Assembly: GCA_943333505.2 (NCBI GenBank)
Contig: CALQTN020000027.1
Span: forward strand, 1-53,081
Origin: Asaia bogorensis
Lineage (GTDB): Bacteria > Pseudomonadota > Alphaproteobacteria > Acetobacterales > Acetobacteraceae
DNA: 53,081 nt
Direction of reading: 5' to 3'
Position numbers and translations under genes: made by a program. Every line of letters begins with the position of its first letter. Positions within the stretch are counted from its first letter, which is position 1. This document shows, one piece after another, positions 16,268 through 24,918 of this stretch. The notes below the pieces were generated by a model, which worked only from the letters and a program-made list of their open reading frames with translations, was not told where the DNA came from and made no database searches.

Positions 16268-17281
16268 ATGAAGCTCGACGGCGCCCGTTTCGACAGCTTC
16301 CTGCGAGACCCCGGCAAATGCCGCGTCGTGCTGCTTTATGGCGAAGATGCCGGCCTGATCGGCGACCGCGCCACCGCGTTGATGCGCCGCGTGATCGGCC
16401 CGGTCAGTGATCCGTTCCGCCTCAGCGAACTCGAACGCGACGGCTATGCCCGCATCGAAGAAGAAATGACCGCGATGGCCCTGACCGGCGGCCGCCGTGT
16501 TGTCCGGGTCCGTGATGTCACCGACGCCGCACTCAAGCCGGTGCTGGCAGTGCTGGCCGGCCGCGCCGACAGCCTGCTGATCCTGGAAGGTCCCAGCCTC
16601 GCCCGCCGCGCCAAGCTGGTAACGGCGCTGGAAAAAGCCCCCGACGCTGCGGCGGTCGCCTGCTACGCGCTCGAAGGCCGCGCCCTCGAAACCGTCATCA
16701 AGGTTGGATTGCAAGACCTGGGCGTATCGGTAACCGGTGAGGCACTCGGCTGGCTCGGCGGCCAACTCGGTGCCGACCGCGCCATCACCCAGCGCGAGGT
16801 CGAAAAGCTCGCAACTTATGTCGGCCAAGGCGGCATTGCGGACATCGAAGCTGCCCGCGTCTGCGTCGGCGACCTCGCCGGCCTGTCCCTCGATGATGCC
16901 CTCTTCGCCGCAACCGCCGGCGATATCGCGGGCTCGGACCGTGCCCTCGAACTTGCCATGCAGGAAGGCACCGCCCCGGTCGGCGTCTTGCGCGGAACCC
17001 TCATGCACCTGCAACGCTTACAACGCGCCCGTGCGGTCATGGCGGGCGGTCAATCCGCCAGCGACGCCACCGACGGTGTGCGTCCGCCGGTTTTCTTCAA
17101 ATCCAAACAAGCCTTCACTCGTGCGCTCGGCCTGTGGTCCGAAGCTGCCCTGGATGCCGCCTGCGTCCGCATCTGGGAAGCCGAACGCGCCTGCAAACGC
17201 ACCGGGGCGGCCGATGAGGCAATCAGCCGGAGTGCGGTTATCGGCCTCGCACAGAGGGCGGCGGCGGCTAGACGACGTTAA
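16268..17281 (+). CDS. holA: DNA polymerase III delta subunit
   Basis: HolA opens the beta sliding clamp within the clamp-loader complex. The 337-residue protein starts at 16268 (MKLDGARFDSFLRDPGK), 4 bp after lptE. The opening CRVVLLYGEDAGLIGDRATA matches the delta N-terminal domain, and the region GRRVVRVRDVTDAALKPVL plus the C-terminal collar helices (AMQEGTAPVGVLRGTLMHLQ) fit the family. An upstream in-frame Met at 16208 overlaps lptE and is rejected. The position after leuS and lptE supports the call. Confidence 0.93.
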   Translation: MKLDGARFDSFLRDPGKCRVVLLYGEDAGLIGDRATALMRRVIGPVSDPFRLSELERDGYARIEEEMTAMALTGGRRVVRVRDVTDAALKPVLAVLAGRADSLLILEGPSLARRAKLVTALEKAPDAAAVACYALEGRALETVIKVGLQDLGVSVTGEALGWLGGQLGADRAITQREVEKLATYVGQGGIADIEAARVCVGDLAGLSLDDALFAATAGDIAGSDRALELAMQEGTAPVGVLRGTLMHLQRLQRARAVMAGGQSASDATDGVRPPVFFKSKQAFTRALGLWSEAALDAACVRIWEAERACKRTGAADEAISRSAVIGLAQRAAAARRR

Positions 17282-17368
17282 GGCGAGCAGTTCTTTGGGA
17301 TATTCCACTGTCCCTGCAAGCCACGGCGCCGGCCGCCGCGGTGGACGCGCCGGGCGTCGCCGCGCGTG

Positions 17369-18991
17369 CTACTCCGCTGCCTGCCTGGCTTGCCCCGAGC
17401 CTAGCTCAAAGCCCTCATAACCTTTCGCCGCGACGTCATCGCACTTCACCCGATACGTCCCCACGCCGCCAATATACGGCATAAACACTTGCGGCTTGCC
17501 GGGGATGTTGGCGCCCATGTACCAGCTATTCGCCGTCGGGTACAAGGTCTTGAATGCGAGTTCGTTGACGTGTTCCACCCATTTGTCCTGTGCATCGCGC
17601 TGCGGCTCAATCGCCGTCAGCCCGTTGCGGTTCATGTAGGCGATGCAATCCGTCACCCAATCAACATGCTGCTCAATGGAAACAATCATGTTGCTCAGCA
17701 CCGACGGGCTGCCCGGCCCGGTGATCATGAACAAATTCGGGAACTGTGCCGACATCAGCCCGAGATAGGTGCGCGGCCCGGCTTCCCATTCCTCGGCCAG
17801 CGTCGCGCCATCACGGCCATGCGGGTTGATCCCGACCAAGGTGCCGGTCATCGCATCGAACCCGGTGGCGAAGACGATGATGTCGACCGGATAATCCTTG
17901 CCGCCAACCTGAACGCCGGTGGGCGTGATGGTTTCGATCGGCGAATTGCGCACATCCACCAGCTGGACATTGGGTCGGTTATAAGTCTCGTAATACTGGC
18001 TATCCACGCAGATCCGCTTGGTGCCGATCGGGTGGTTATGCGGCAGCAGGATGTCGGCCACTGCCGGGTCCGCCACCGTCGCGCGGATCTTCGAGCGCAC
18101 AAACTCGGCCGCGGTGTCGTTTGACGCCTTGTTCATCGACAGATCGTTGAAGCTTGCCATGAAGCTGGTGCCACCCAACGCCCAGCGTTCCTCGTAAATC
18201 CGCTGCCGGTCGGCCGCATCGACCGACAAGGCCGACATGTCGTTCAAATTGGTGATGACGCCGGCGCGCAACGTGCGGGCGAGATTGCGATGGTTCGGAT
18301 AATCCTTCTTCCACCAGCCTTCATACTCGGCATCCATCGCCTTGTTACGCGTCGGGATGGAGAAATTCGGGGTGCGTTGAAACACCGTCAGATGTGCCGC
18401 CTGCCCGGCAATCACCGGGATCGCCTGAATGGCTGATGATCCGGTGCCGATCACCCCAACCCGCTTGCCGGTGAAATCCACACCCTCATGCGGCCAGTGG
18501 CCAGTATGGTAGGTTTTGCCTGTGAAGCTCGACAGCCCGGGGAAATCAGGCTGGCGCGATGTCGACAGACACCCGGTCGCCATCACGCAGAACCGCGCGG
18601 TGAATTGGTCTCCGCCCGCGGTCCCGACCGTCCAGCTTTGCGACGCCTCGTCATAATCTGCCGACGTCACCGAGGTTTCAAACCGGATGTCCCGCCGCAG
18701 ATCGAGCTGGTCGGCGACATGGTTTGCGTAGTTGAGGATTTCGGGCTGCGATGCGAAGCGCTCGCTCCAGTTCCATTCCTGCTGCAATTTCGGGTCGAAC
18801 GAATAAGAATACTGCATGCTTTCCACGTCGCAGCGCGCGCCGGGGTAGCGGTTCCAATACCAGGTGCCACCCACGCCGGTGGCGCGTTCCAACACGATTG
18901 CCTTCAGCCCGAGCCCGCGCATCTTATGCAGCATATACATGCCGCCGAAGCCCGCCCCGACAATCACCACGTCCGCAGTAGAACTCGCCAT
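17369..18991 (-). CDS. Flavin monooxygenase, Baeyer-Villiger (cyclohexanone monooxygenase) type
   Basis: These FAD/NADPH enzymes insert oxygen next to ketones. The 540-residue protein has an N-terminal FAD loop (VVIVGAGFGGMYMLHKMRG), GGTWYWNRYPGARCDVES, the Baeyer-Villiger fingerprint FTGKTYHTGHWP (F-x-G-xxx-H-xxx-W-P, fully intact), and a second nucleotide loop GVIGTGSSAIQAIPVI for NADPH. Start ATG at 18991 has GAGG upstream; a GTG at 19006 is a poorer choice. It is followed upstream by a glutathione S-transferase gene on the same strand, 50 bp apart. The natural ketone substrate is unknown. Confidence 0.93.
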   Translation of the reverse strand: MASSTADVVIVGAGFGGMYMLHKMRGLGLKAIVLERATGVGGTWYWNRYPGARCDVESMQYSYSFDPKLQQEWNWSERFASQPEILNYANHVADQLDLRRDIRFETSVTSADYDEASQSWTVGTAGGDQFTARFCVMATGCLSTSRQPDFPGLSSFTGKTYHTGHWPHEGVDFTGKRVGVIGTGSSAIQAIPVIAGQAAHLTVFQRTPNFSIPTRNKAMDAEYEGWWKKDYPNHRNLARTLRAGVITNLNDMSALSVDAADRQRIYEERWALGGTSFMASFNDLSMNKASNDTAAEFVRSKIRATVADPAVADILLPHNHPIGTKRICVDSQYYETYNRPNVQLVDVRNSPIETITPTGVQVGGKDYPVDIIVFATGFDAMTGTLVGINPHGRDGATLAEEWEAGPRTYLGLMSAQFPNLFMITGPGSPSVLSNMIVSIEQHVDWVTDCIAYMNRNGLTAIEPQRDAQDKWVEHVNELAFKTLYPTANSWYMGANIPGKPQVFMPYIGGVGTYRVKCDDVAAKGYEGFELGSGQARQAAE

Positions 18992-19041
18992 TTCACGTAT
19001 CCTCACGCCGATTTTGCCGTGAGGATGCGGAATTGCACGGC

Positions 19042-19776
19042 TTAAAGCAAGCCACCCACCGGCGCAGGTCTGGCACGCTGGTTATAGAGCATTGCCGCAC
19101 GGCGATCGCGTTCCGCCTGCGGCAGGGTGGCCGGGTCTTCGGCGAACGCCGCGCCCACCGCCATCCCTTTGATGACCGCCGGCCGCGCGGCAATTTCCGC
19201 CTGCCAGCGCGCGAAATACGGGAACTCGGCGATATCCTGCCCTTGCCCCTTCCAGTTCACCGTCCACGGATAGCAGATCATGTCGGCGATGCTGTACTCG
19301 TCCCCGGCCAGATAGCGCCGGTCATATAGCCGGTTATTGAGCACGCCGTAGAGCCGGTTGGCCTCATCAGTGAAGCGCCTGATCGCATAGGACTGATCGC
19401 CCTTATCTGGCCCGAGGCGCCTGAAATGCCCGCATTCCCCGCTTTTCGGCCCCTGATTGGCCATCTGCCAGATCAGCCATTGCTGAATTTCGGTCTTGCC
19501 GCGCGCATCCTGCCGATAGAATTTCCCAAGCTTTTCGGCGACATACAGCATGATCGCGCCCGACTCGAAGACCGGGATCGGCGCCCCGCCATCGCTTGGC
19601 GCATGGTCCACCAGCACCGGCATCCGGTGATTGGGGTTGTAGCGCAGGAACTCCGCCGAGAACTGGTCGCCGCGGCCGATATTGCACTTGATCACGCGGT
19701 ATTCCACCCCGCATTCCTCCAGCAGGATGGTGACTTTCTTGCCGTTTGGTGTCGGCCAGTAATGCAGGTCGAACAT
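19042..19776 (-). CDS. Glutathione S-transferase family protein
   Basis: The 244-residue protein has a thioredoxin-like N-terminal domain, LHYWPTPNGKKVTILLEECG, with RMPVLVDH (the cis-proline region) and FESGAIMLYVAEKLGKF, the ESGA glutathione-binding motif. The helical C-terminal domain contains EYSIADMICYPW, the usual SIAD N-capping box. It resembles the YfcG/Nu-class GSTs that can use glutathione for disulfide reduction, though substrate is not determined. A G-rich Shine-Dalgarno is 4 bases from the ATG. A decayed copy of its 5' part lies at 24747-24918, evidence for a local duplication. Confidence 0.93.
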   Translation of the reverse strand: MFDLHYWPTPNGKKVTILLEECGVEYRVIKCNIGRGDQFSAEFLRYNPNHRMPVLVDHAPSDGGAPIPVFESGAIMLYVAEKLGKFYRQDARGKTEIQQWLIWQMANQGPKSGECGHFRRLGPDKGDQSYAIRRFTDEANRLYGVLNNRLYDRRYLAGDEYSIADMICYPWTVNWKGQGQDIAEFPYFARWQAEIAARPAVIKGMAVGAAFAEDPATLPQAERDRRAAMLYNQRARPAPVGGLL

Positions 19777-19815
19777 GGTGCCCCCGTTGGTTCAGCCCAC
19801 GGATCGTCGCCAGAA

Positions 19816-20440
19816 ACCCCAGGGCGCGCAAGGGGGCGCTTGACAGCAATGCGAAGGGATATGCAACGTGTCTATCTGGAAACGAACCCTCCGCCTTGGC
19901 CCCATGTCTGGGCTGGGTTTCGCTGCAGGGCGGGCTGTCACAGTTCGTCATTATTCTGAGAGCATTGGAATCCCCAGGTCGCATAAAGGGCGCGCTTGAG
20001 AACAGCGCGAACCGATGTGCAACATAGCTGCCTGGCAATAAACCCGTCGCTTTGGCCTCAGGCTCAGGCTGGATTTCGCCGTCAGGAAAACTTTCACGGT
20101 TCGTAATTATTTGGTGAACCTTGGAAACCCTTAGGCGCAAAACAGGGTCACTTGACAGCAACCCGAACCGATGTGCAACGTGGCCGTCTAGCAATAAACT
20201 CGCCGATTTGGATCCAGGTCCAAGCCGGCTTTCGTTGCAGGGCAAACCGTCGCGGTTTGTCGTTATTCGCTGAACCTTGGAAAAATCCAGGGCGCACAAA
20301 ACGGTTGCTTGACAGCAACGCGAACCGATGTGCAACATGTACTCATGGCAACGAAGTTTCTGCCTTGGCCCCGGCCCAGGCAGGGTATTTCTGCGCGTCA
20401 AAGCGCCACGGTTCGCCATTATTCGGTGAGCCTTGGAAAC
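19816..20440. repeat. Four tandem 156-157-bp repeats, each with a promoter-like motif
   Basis: Four degenerate copies lie head to tail between the GST and the first adhesin gene. Anchored on CTTGACAGCAA, they start at 19839, 19995, 20151 and 20308, giving periods of 156, 156 and 157 bp. Each copy includes TTGACA (TTGAGA in copy 2), exactly 14 bases, then TGTGCAA (TATGCAA in copy 1): 19840-19866, 19996-20022, 20152-20178 and 20309-20335. Other shared blocks are GGCGC near the unit start and CGGTTCG...TTATT...CTTGGAA at the end. The spacing matches a sigma-70 -35 box and a weak extended -10 on the plus strand, facing the adhesin gene. Because 156 is a multiple of 3, the minus strand is also open across the array, which I treat as incidental. 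Confidence 0.85.
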
Positions 20441-20531
20441 TTGGCTTGAGGAGCGTCGGCCTATCGCCGGGGTGGTTTTTAAAAGTGTCTTTTAAAGAGT
20501 TTGCGTTGTTGCTCCGAATGAGGGTTGCAGT

Positions 20532-23500
20532 ATGTCGCTAGGTTTTCGTGGGCCGCTTGCGGCCCTTCGCGCCGAATGGTGCATGTTCGGCACCGCTGCA
20601 CCCCGCGCGGATGTTGCGCGCGACTCTGTCGTGCCTGTTCCAGGCTTGAAACGGGCTTTCGGATCGGCCTTCGCCGGCCTTGGCCTCGCGATGATGCTCC
20701 TGGTCGGGATGGCGCCTCATGCGATGGCGCAGTGCACCTCTGTCGCTTCGGGAACCAACAACTGGACTGCAAATGCGACTTGGACGACGTGCGGGGGCGT
20801 TACCCCGACGACCTCCACTGAAGCAATCATCTCGAGTGGCGGCACTGTCACCGTCAACGCAACGGGCCTTGGCGCGTTGGACCTTAGCGCTGCGGTCGGG
20901 TCGACCGGCATTCTGGACCTTGCCAAAACCCTTACCTTGGGCACCGGTTTAAACACCGGAACCGGAAGCTACGGCGGCTTTATCACCGGTGTCGGCGGCA
21001 TTACGGTCAAAAATGGCATCACCCAGACTTTTTCCGGTAACACCCACACATACACCGGCTCCACCACATTGAGCGGCGGCACCCTGGCGATAACCGGCAC
21101 TGGCAGCATCGCAAGCTCGTCTGGCGTGGTGTCCTCCGGCGCCGGCGTGTTCGATATCTCTGGCACCACCAGCGGTGCGTCGATCAAAAGCCTGTCCGGC
21201 TCATCCTCGGCAGCTACCGGGGTCCAGTTGGGTGTGGACAAGACGCTGACCCTGACGGATGCCAGCGGCGGAACCTACGCGGGTGTCATCGCCGGAACCG
21301 GCGCCAGCGGCGTGACCCTGAAATCTGGCACGCAAACGCTCAACGGTACGAATACCTATACCGGTGCCACCACCATCGATGGGGGTACGTTGAAGCTGAA
21401 CTCCGGAGGCACCATCGCAACATCATCCGGCGTGGTGTCTTCCGGTGCCGGCGTGTTGGATCTTACCCTCACCGCCTCCATTGGTACGTCGATCAAAAGC
21501 CTGTCCGGCTCATCCACGGCAGCGGCGGGAATTCAGCTGGTTTCGAACAAGTACCTGATCATTACGGGTGGCACTGGAACCTACTCGGGTGTCATTGCTG
21601 GAAGCGGCACCGCCAGACTGACCCTCAATTCCGGCACCAACCAGACCCTCAACGGGACCATTCAGGTCGCTGTAGTCATCGACGGCGGCGCCACGCTTTC
21701 GCTCGGGACCGGCGGCTATTTGGCCCCCGGGCTTGCTGGCGCCCCCGGCTACATCACCTTGAACGGCACGCTGTTGTTTACGGAAGACAATGCCACCACG
21801 GTCAATCGCTATATAACCGGGACTGGCGCGTTGACTCAGAACAGCACCGGAAATGTCGTGTTGAGCGCCCAGAATAGCTATTCTGGAGTGACATCTATCG
21901 GGTCGGGCGCGACCCTGACCATTGGTGGCGGCGGCACCTCCGGCGTCATCACGAATTCTTCCAGCATTACCAATAACGGCACCTTGGCGTTCAACCGCTC
22001 GGACGCACTGTCGATCGGCCAGATCATCAGCGGCTCTGGCGGTATTTCGCAAAATGGCGCCGGCACCACGACTCTGGCCGCAGTGAACACCTACACCGGC
22101 TCGACAGCGATCACCGGTGGTACGTTGAAACTGACCGCCGGCGCCAACACCATCGCGACATCATCCGGCGTAGTGTCCTCCGGCGCCGGTGTGTTCGATA
22201 TTTCCAGCAACGGCAATGGTTCGTCGATCAAAACCCTGTCCGGCTCATCCTCGGCAGCGGTCGGCGTCCAACTGGGCATAAACAAGATACTAACCCTGAC
22301 AAATGCCAGCGGAACCTATTCGGGTGTCATCGCCGGAACCAGCGCCAGCGGCCTGGCCCTCACGGCCGGCAGCGAAACCCTGTCGGGGGCCAACACCTAT
22401 ACCGGTGCCACCACGATCAATGGCGGCACCTTGTCGCTGGACACCTCCGGCACCATCGCAACATCATCCGGCGTGGTGTCCTCCGGCGCCGGCGTGTTCG
22501 ACATTTCGGGCACCACCAGCGGTGCGTCGATCAAAAGCCTGACCGGCTCATCCTCCGCAGCTGCCGGCGTCCAGCTGGGTTTTGACAAGACGTTGACCCT
22601 TACGAGTGCCCGCGGAAGCTACGCGGGTGTCATCTCCGGAACCGGCCTGAGCGGCCTGACCCTGACGGCCGGCACCGAAATCCTGTCAGGTGCCAACACC
22701 TATACTGGCGTGACCACGATCAACGGCGGAACCCTGACCCTCGGTGCCGGCGATACCACCGGCAGTATCGCGAGTTCTTCCAGCATTACCAATAACGGCA
22801 CCTTGGCGTTCAACCGCTCGGACGCACTGTCGATCGGCCAGATCATCAGCGGCTCTGGCGGTATTTCGCAAAATGGCGCCGGCACCACGACGCTGTCGGC
22901 AGTGAACAGCTACACCGGCTCGACCGCGATTACCGGCGGCACCTTGGCGCTGAACACCACCGGCACCGTCGCGGCGTCGTCCGGCGTGGTGTCCTCCGGC
23001 GCCGGCGTGTTCGATATCTCCGGCACCACCAGCGGTGCGTCGATCGCAAGCCTGTCCGGTGCATCCTCGGCGGCCACCGGCGTGGTTACCGCCAGCGGCA
23101 ACACGCTAACCCTGACCGCTGCGGCAGGAACCTATTCCGGCGCCATCGGCGGTGCCGGCAACCTGACCCTGACCGCAGGCGCCCAAACGCTGTCAGGTGT
23201 GAGCACCTATACCGGCGCCACAACGATCAATGGCGGCACCCTGGCGCTGTTCGAGTCGGGTAGCATTGCCACCTCATCGGGCGTTGCCTCAACGGGCGCA
23301 GCCGTGTTCGACATTTCCGGCACCACCAGCGGTGCCTCGGTTGCCAACCTGACCGGATCATCTTCGGCGCCCACCGGCACCAATCTTGGCGCCCAAACCT
23401 TGACCGTGACCGGTGGGCTTGGCGCCTATTCCGGCGTGATCGGCGGCACCGGCGGCGGGTTCACGCTCGCCACCACTGCGACCGGCACCCAAACCTTTTC

Positions 23501-24746
23501 CAGCACCAACACCTACACCGGCGCCACCACCATCAACGGCGGCACACTGTCGATCGACGCGGTCACCAATCTCGGCGATAGCGGCTCCGGCGGTCTCGTG
23601 CTTGGAGGCGGCACCTTGCAGACTGGCGGTTCCGCAATCTCGTACTCAGGCCCGGTTTCGCTCACCGCAGCGACCACCAGCACGCTCAACGCCGGTGCTG
23701 GTGGCCTGACTGTCGGCAGCGCCATCGCCGGTTCGGGCGCGCTGATCACGGCCGGCAACACCACCACTTTGACGGCGGCGAACACCTATACCGGTGGCAC
23801 GACGGTATCGTCCGGCACCCTGCTGCTCACCGGCAGCGGCGCGCTTACCGAAACTGGCGCGCTGACAGTCAATGGCGGCACCTACAACCAGAACAGCCTG
23901 ACCCGCACCGTCGGCGATCTCAGCGGCAGCGGCGGCACCATTTCGCTGGGTAGCGGCACTTTGACCGCCGGCACCGCCGCGTCGACGTCAACCGCGAGCC
24001 TGGTTACCGGCACCGGCGCCCTTATCAAGCAAGGCAACGGCACCCTGTCGCTGACCAATGCATCGAACAGCTATTCCGGCGGCACCACGATCAGCCAAGG
24101 CACATTGTCGGTCGGTGCGGCCGGCGCGGCTGGCAGCGGCACGGTAACCGTTGGGCCGGACGGCACCCTGTCCGGCTCAGGCATGACCCTGTCCAACGCC
24201 ATCGCCAACACCGGGACGGTCAACGGCGCGGGAGTGGGGCTGACGCTGTCTGGCGCGGTCACCGGGTCGGGGTCTTACACCGGCGTGGTATCGTTCGGTG
24301 GCAGCCTGAACCCGAGCGCGCAGCCGACGCTGATCAGCGGTGCGACGATGAATTTCCTGGCGACCAACACGCTCTCGTTGCTGATTGGCGGCACCTCGGC
24401 CGGCAACCTGGCCTCCAATTACAGCCAGATTACCGCGACCAGCCTTCAGCTCGGCGGCATCCTGAATGTGGCATGGGTTGGTGACTTCACCGCAGCGGTT
24501 GGCGATACGTTCACCCTGCTGCGGTCCACCGGTGGCCTGACTGGCAGCTTCGCCAGCTTCAATCTCCCAACACTGGGCACTGGTCTGGGATGGCGCACGC
24601 AAATTGTGACCGCCGACATCTACCAGAATTTCAACCTGATGGTGGTTCGCATCGCTGAACCCGCAATGCTCACCCTGTTCGGTGCTGGCGGTCTGCTGCT
24701 TGCTGGCATCAGAAACCGCCGGGCCCGCGCGCGCCGGCTCCCCTGA
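20532..24746 (+). CDS. Large PATR-repeat (autotransporter-associated beta-strand) surface protein with PEP-CTERM-like tail
   Basis: The 1404-residue protein starts with a long basic leader (about 40 residues), then the signal core GSAFAGLGLAMMLLVGM and a likely cut after HAMA (residue 66). The body is a beta-helix-like Gly/Ser/Thr array of PATR units such as GANTYTGATTINGGTL, and at least six copies of a larger block around SSGVVSSGAGVFDISG. The C-terminus reads AEPAMLTLFGAGGLLLAG then RNRRARARRLP, a PEP-CTERM anchor (motif, transmembrane helix, basic tail) in which the leading Pro is Ala1375. GAGGGTTGCAGT precedes the ATG, closely like its paralogue at 25242, which supports this start. It is probably exported, then processed by an exosortase not present in the window. 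There is no autotransporter barrel domain. Confidence 0.9.
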   Translation: MSLGFRGPLAALRAEWCMFGTAAPRADVARDSVVPVPGLKRAFGSAFAGLGLAMMLLVGMAPHAMAQCTSVASGTNNWTANATWTTCGGVTPTTSTEAIISSGGTVTVNATGLGALDLSAAVGSTGILDLAKTLTLGTGLNTGTGSYGGFITGVGGITVKNGITQTFSGNTHTYTGSTTLSGGTLAITGTGSIASSSGVVSSGAGVFDISGTTSGASIKSLSGSSSAATGVQLGVDKTLTLTDASGGTYAGVIAGTGASGVTLKSGTQTLNGTNTYTGATTIDGGTLKLNSGGTIATSSGVVSSGAGVLDLTLTASIGTSIKSLSGSSTAAAGIQLVSNKYLIITGGTGTYSGVIAGSGTARLTLNSGTNQTLNGTIQVAVVIDGGATLSLGTGGYLAPGLAGAPGYITLNGTLLFTEDNATTVNRYITGTGALTQNSTGNVVLSAQNSYSGVTSIGSGATLTIGGGGTSGVITNSSSITNNGTLAFNRSDALSIGQIISGSGGISQNGAGTTTLAAVNTYTGSTAITGGTLKLTAGANTIATSSGVVSSGAGVFDISSNGNGSSIKTLSGSSSAAVGVQLGINKILTLTNASGTYSGVIAGTSASGLALTAGSETLSGANTYTGATTINGGTLSLDTSGTIATSSGVVSSGAGVFDISGTTSGASIKSLTGSSSAAAGVQLGFDKTLTLTSARGSYAGVISGTGLSGLTLTAGTEILSGANTYTGVTTINGGTLTLGAGDTTGSIASSSSITNNGTLAFNRSDALSIGQIISGSGGISQNGAGTTTLSAVNSYTGSTAITGGTLALNTTGTVAASSGVVSSGAGVFDISGTTSGASIASLSGASSAATGVVTASGNTLTLTAAAGTYSGAIGGAGNLTLTAGAQTLSGVSTYTGATTINGGTLALFESGSIATSSGVASTGAAVFDISGTTSGASVANLTGSSSAPTGTNLGAQTLTVTGGLGAYSGVIGGTGGGFTLATTATGTQTFSSTNTYTGATTINGGTLSIDAVTNLGDSGSGGLVLGGGTLQTGGSAISYSGPVSLTAATTSTLNAGAGGLTVGSAIAGSGALITAGNTTTLTAANTYTGGTTVSSGTLLLTGSGALTETGALTVNGGTYNQNSLTRTVGDLSGSGGTISLGSGTLTAGTAASTSTASLVTGTGALIKQGNGTLSLTNASNSYSGGTTISQGTLSVGAAGAAGSGTVTVGPDGTLSGSGMTLSNAIANTGTVNGAGVGLTLSGAVTGSGSYTGVVSFGGSLNPSAQPTLISGATMNFLATNTLSLLIGGTSAGNLASNYSQITATSLQLGGILNVAWVGDFTAAVGDTFTLLRSTGGLTGSFASFNLPTLGTGLGWRTQIVTADIYQNFNLMVVRIAEPAMLTLFGAGGLLLAGIRNRRARARRLP
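21956..22072 (+). repeat. 117-bp exact internal repeat of the first PATR gene, copy 1
   Basis: This segment is identical to 22775-22891, 819 bp (273 codons) downstream in the same frame, and closely matches 26549-26665 in the paralogous gene with a few substitutions. It encodes the SSSITNNGTLAFNRSDALSI block. Exact identity within an otherwise diverged array points to recent recombination or gene conversion. Confidence 0.85.
22775..22891 (+). repeat. 117-bp exact internal repeat of the first PATR gene, copy 2
   Basis: Identical to 21956-22072 at every base I compared. It marks the point from which this gene becomes highly similar, through to its C-terminus, to the second PATR gene. Confidence 0.85.
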
Positions 24747-24918
24747 CCGCGCCCGACCCGATGACGGAGATCGGCGCCCCGCCGTCGCTCGGCCCATGGT
24801 CCACCCGCGCCTGCATCTGGCGATTGGGGTTGTAGCGCAGGAACTCCGCCCCGCATTCCTCCAGCGGGATGGTGACTTTCTTGCCGTTTGGTGTCGGCCA
24901 GTAATGCAGGTCGAACAA
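24747..24918 (-). pseudogene. Decayed 5' fragment of a duplicated glutathione S-transferase gene
   Basis: Read on the minus strand this encodes LFDLHYWPTPNGKKVTIPLE and ECG, then AEFLRYNPN and SDGGAPISVIGSGA, matching the first 76 or so residues of the intact GST at 19042-19776. The initiating ATG has become TTG, about 17 codons (51 bp) are missing in frame between ECG and AEF, and homology ends exactly at the stop codon of the preceding PATR gene. It therefore cannot make a functional enzyme. It marks an old duplication of the GST-plus-adhesin unit. Confidence 0.88.

Noticed and set aside
19816-20440. Possible CRISPR array
   Set aside because: The units are 156 bp, degenerate and contiguous, without short constant repeats alternating with unique spacers.
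21510-22052. Minus-strand frames of 60-180 residues inside the PATR genes (also near 26325 and 27849)
   Set aside because: They recur wherever the DNA repeat recurs, so they reflect the repeat structure of the plus-strand genes and not separate proteins.
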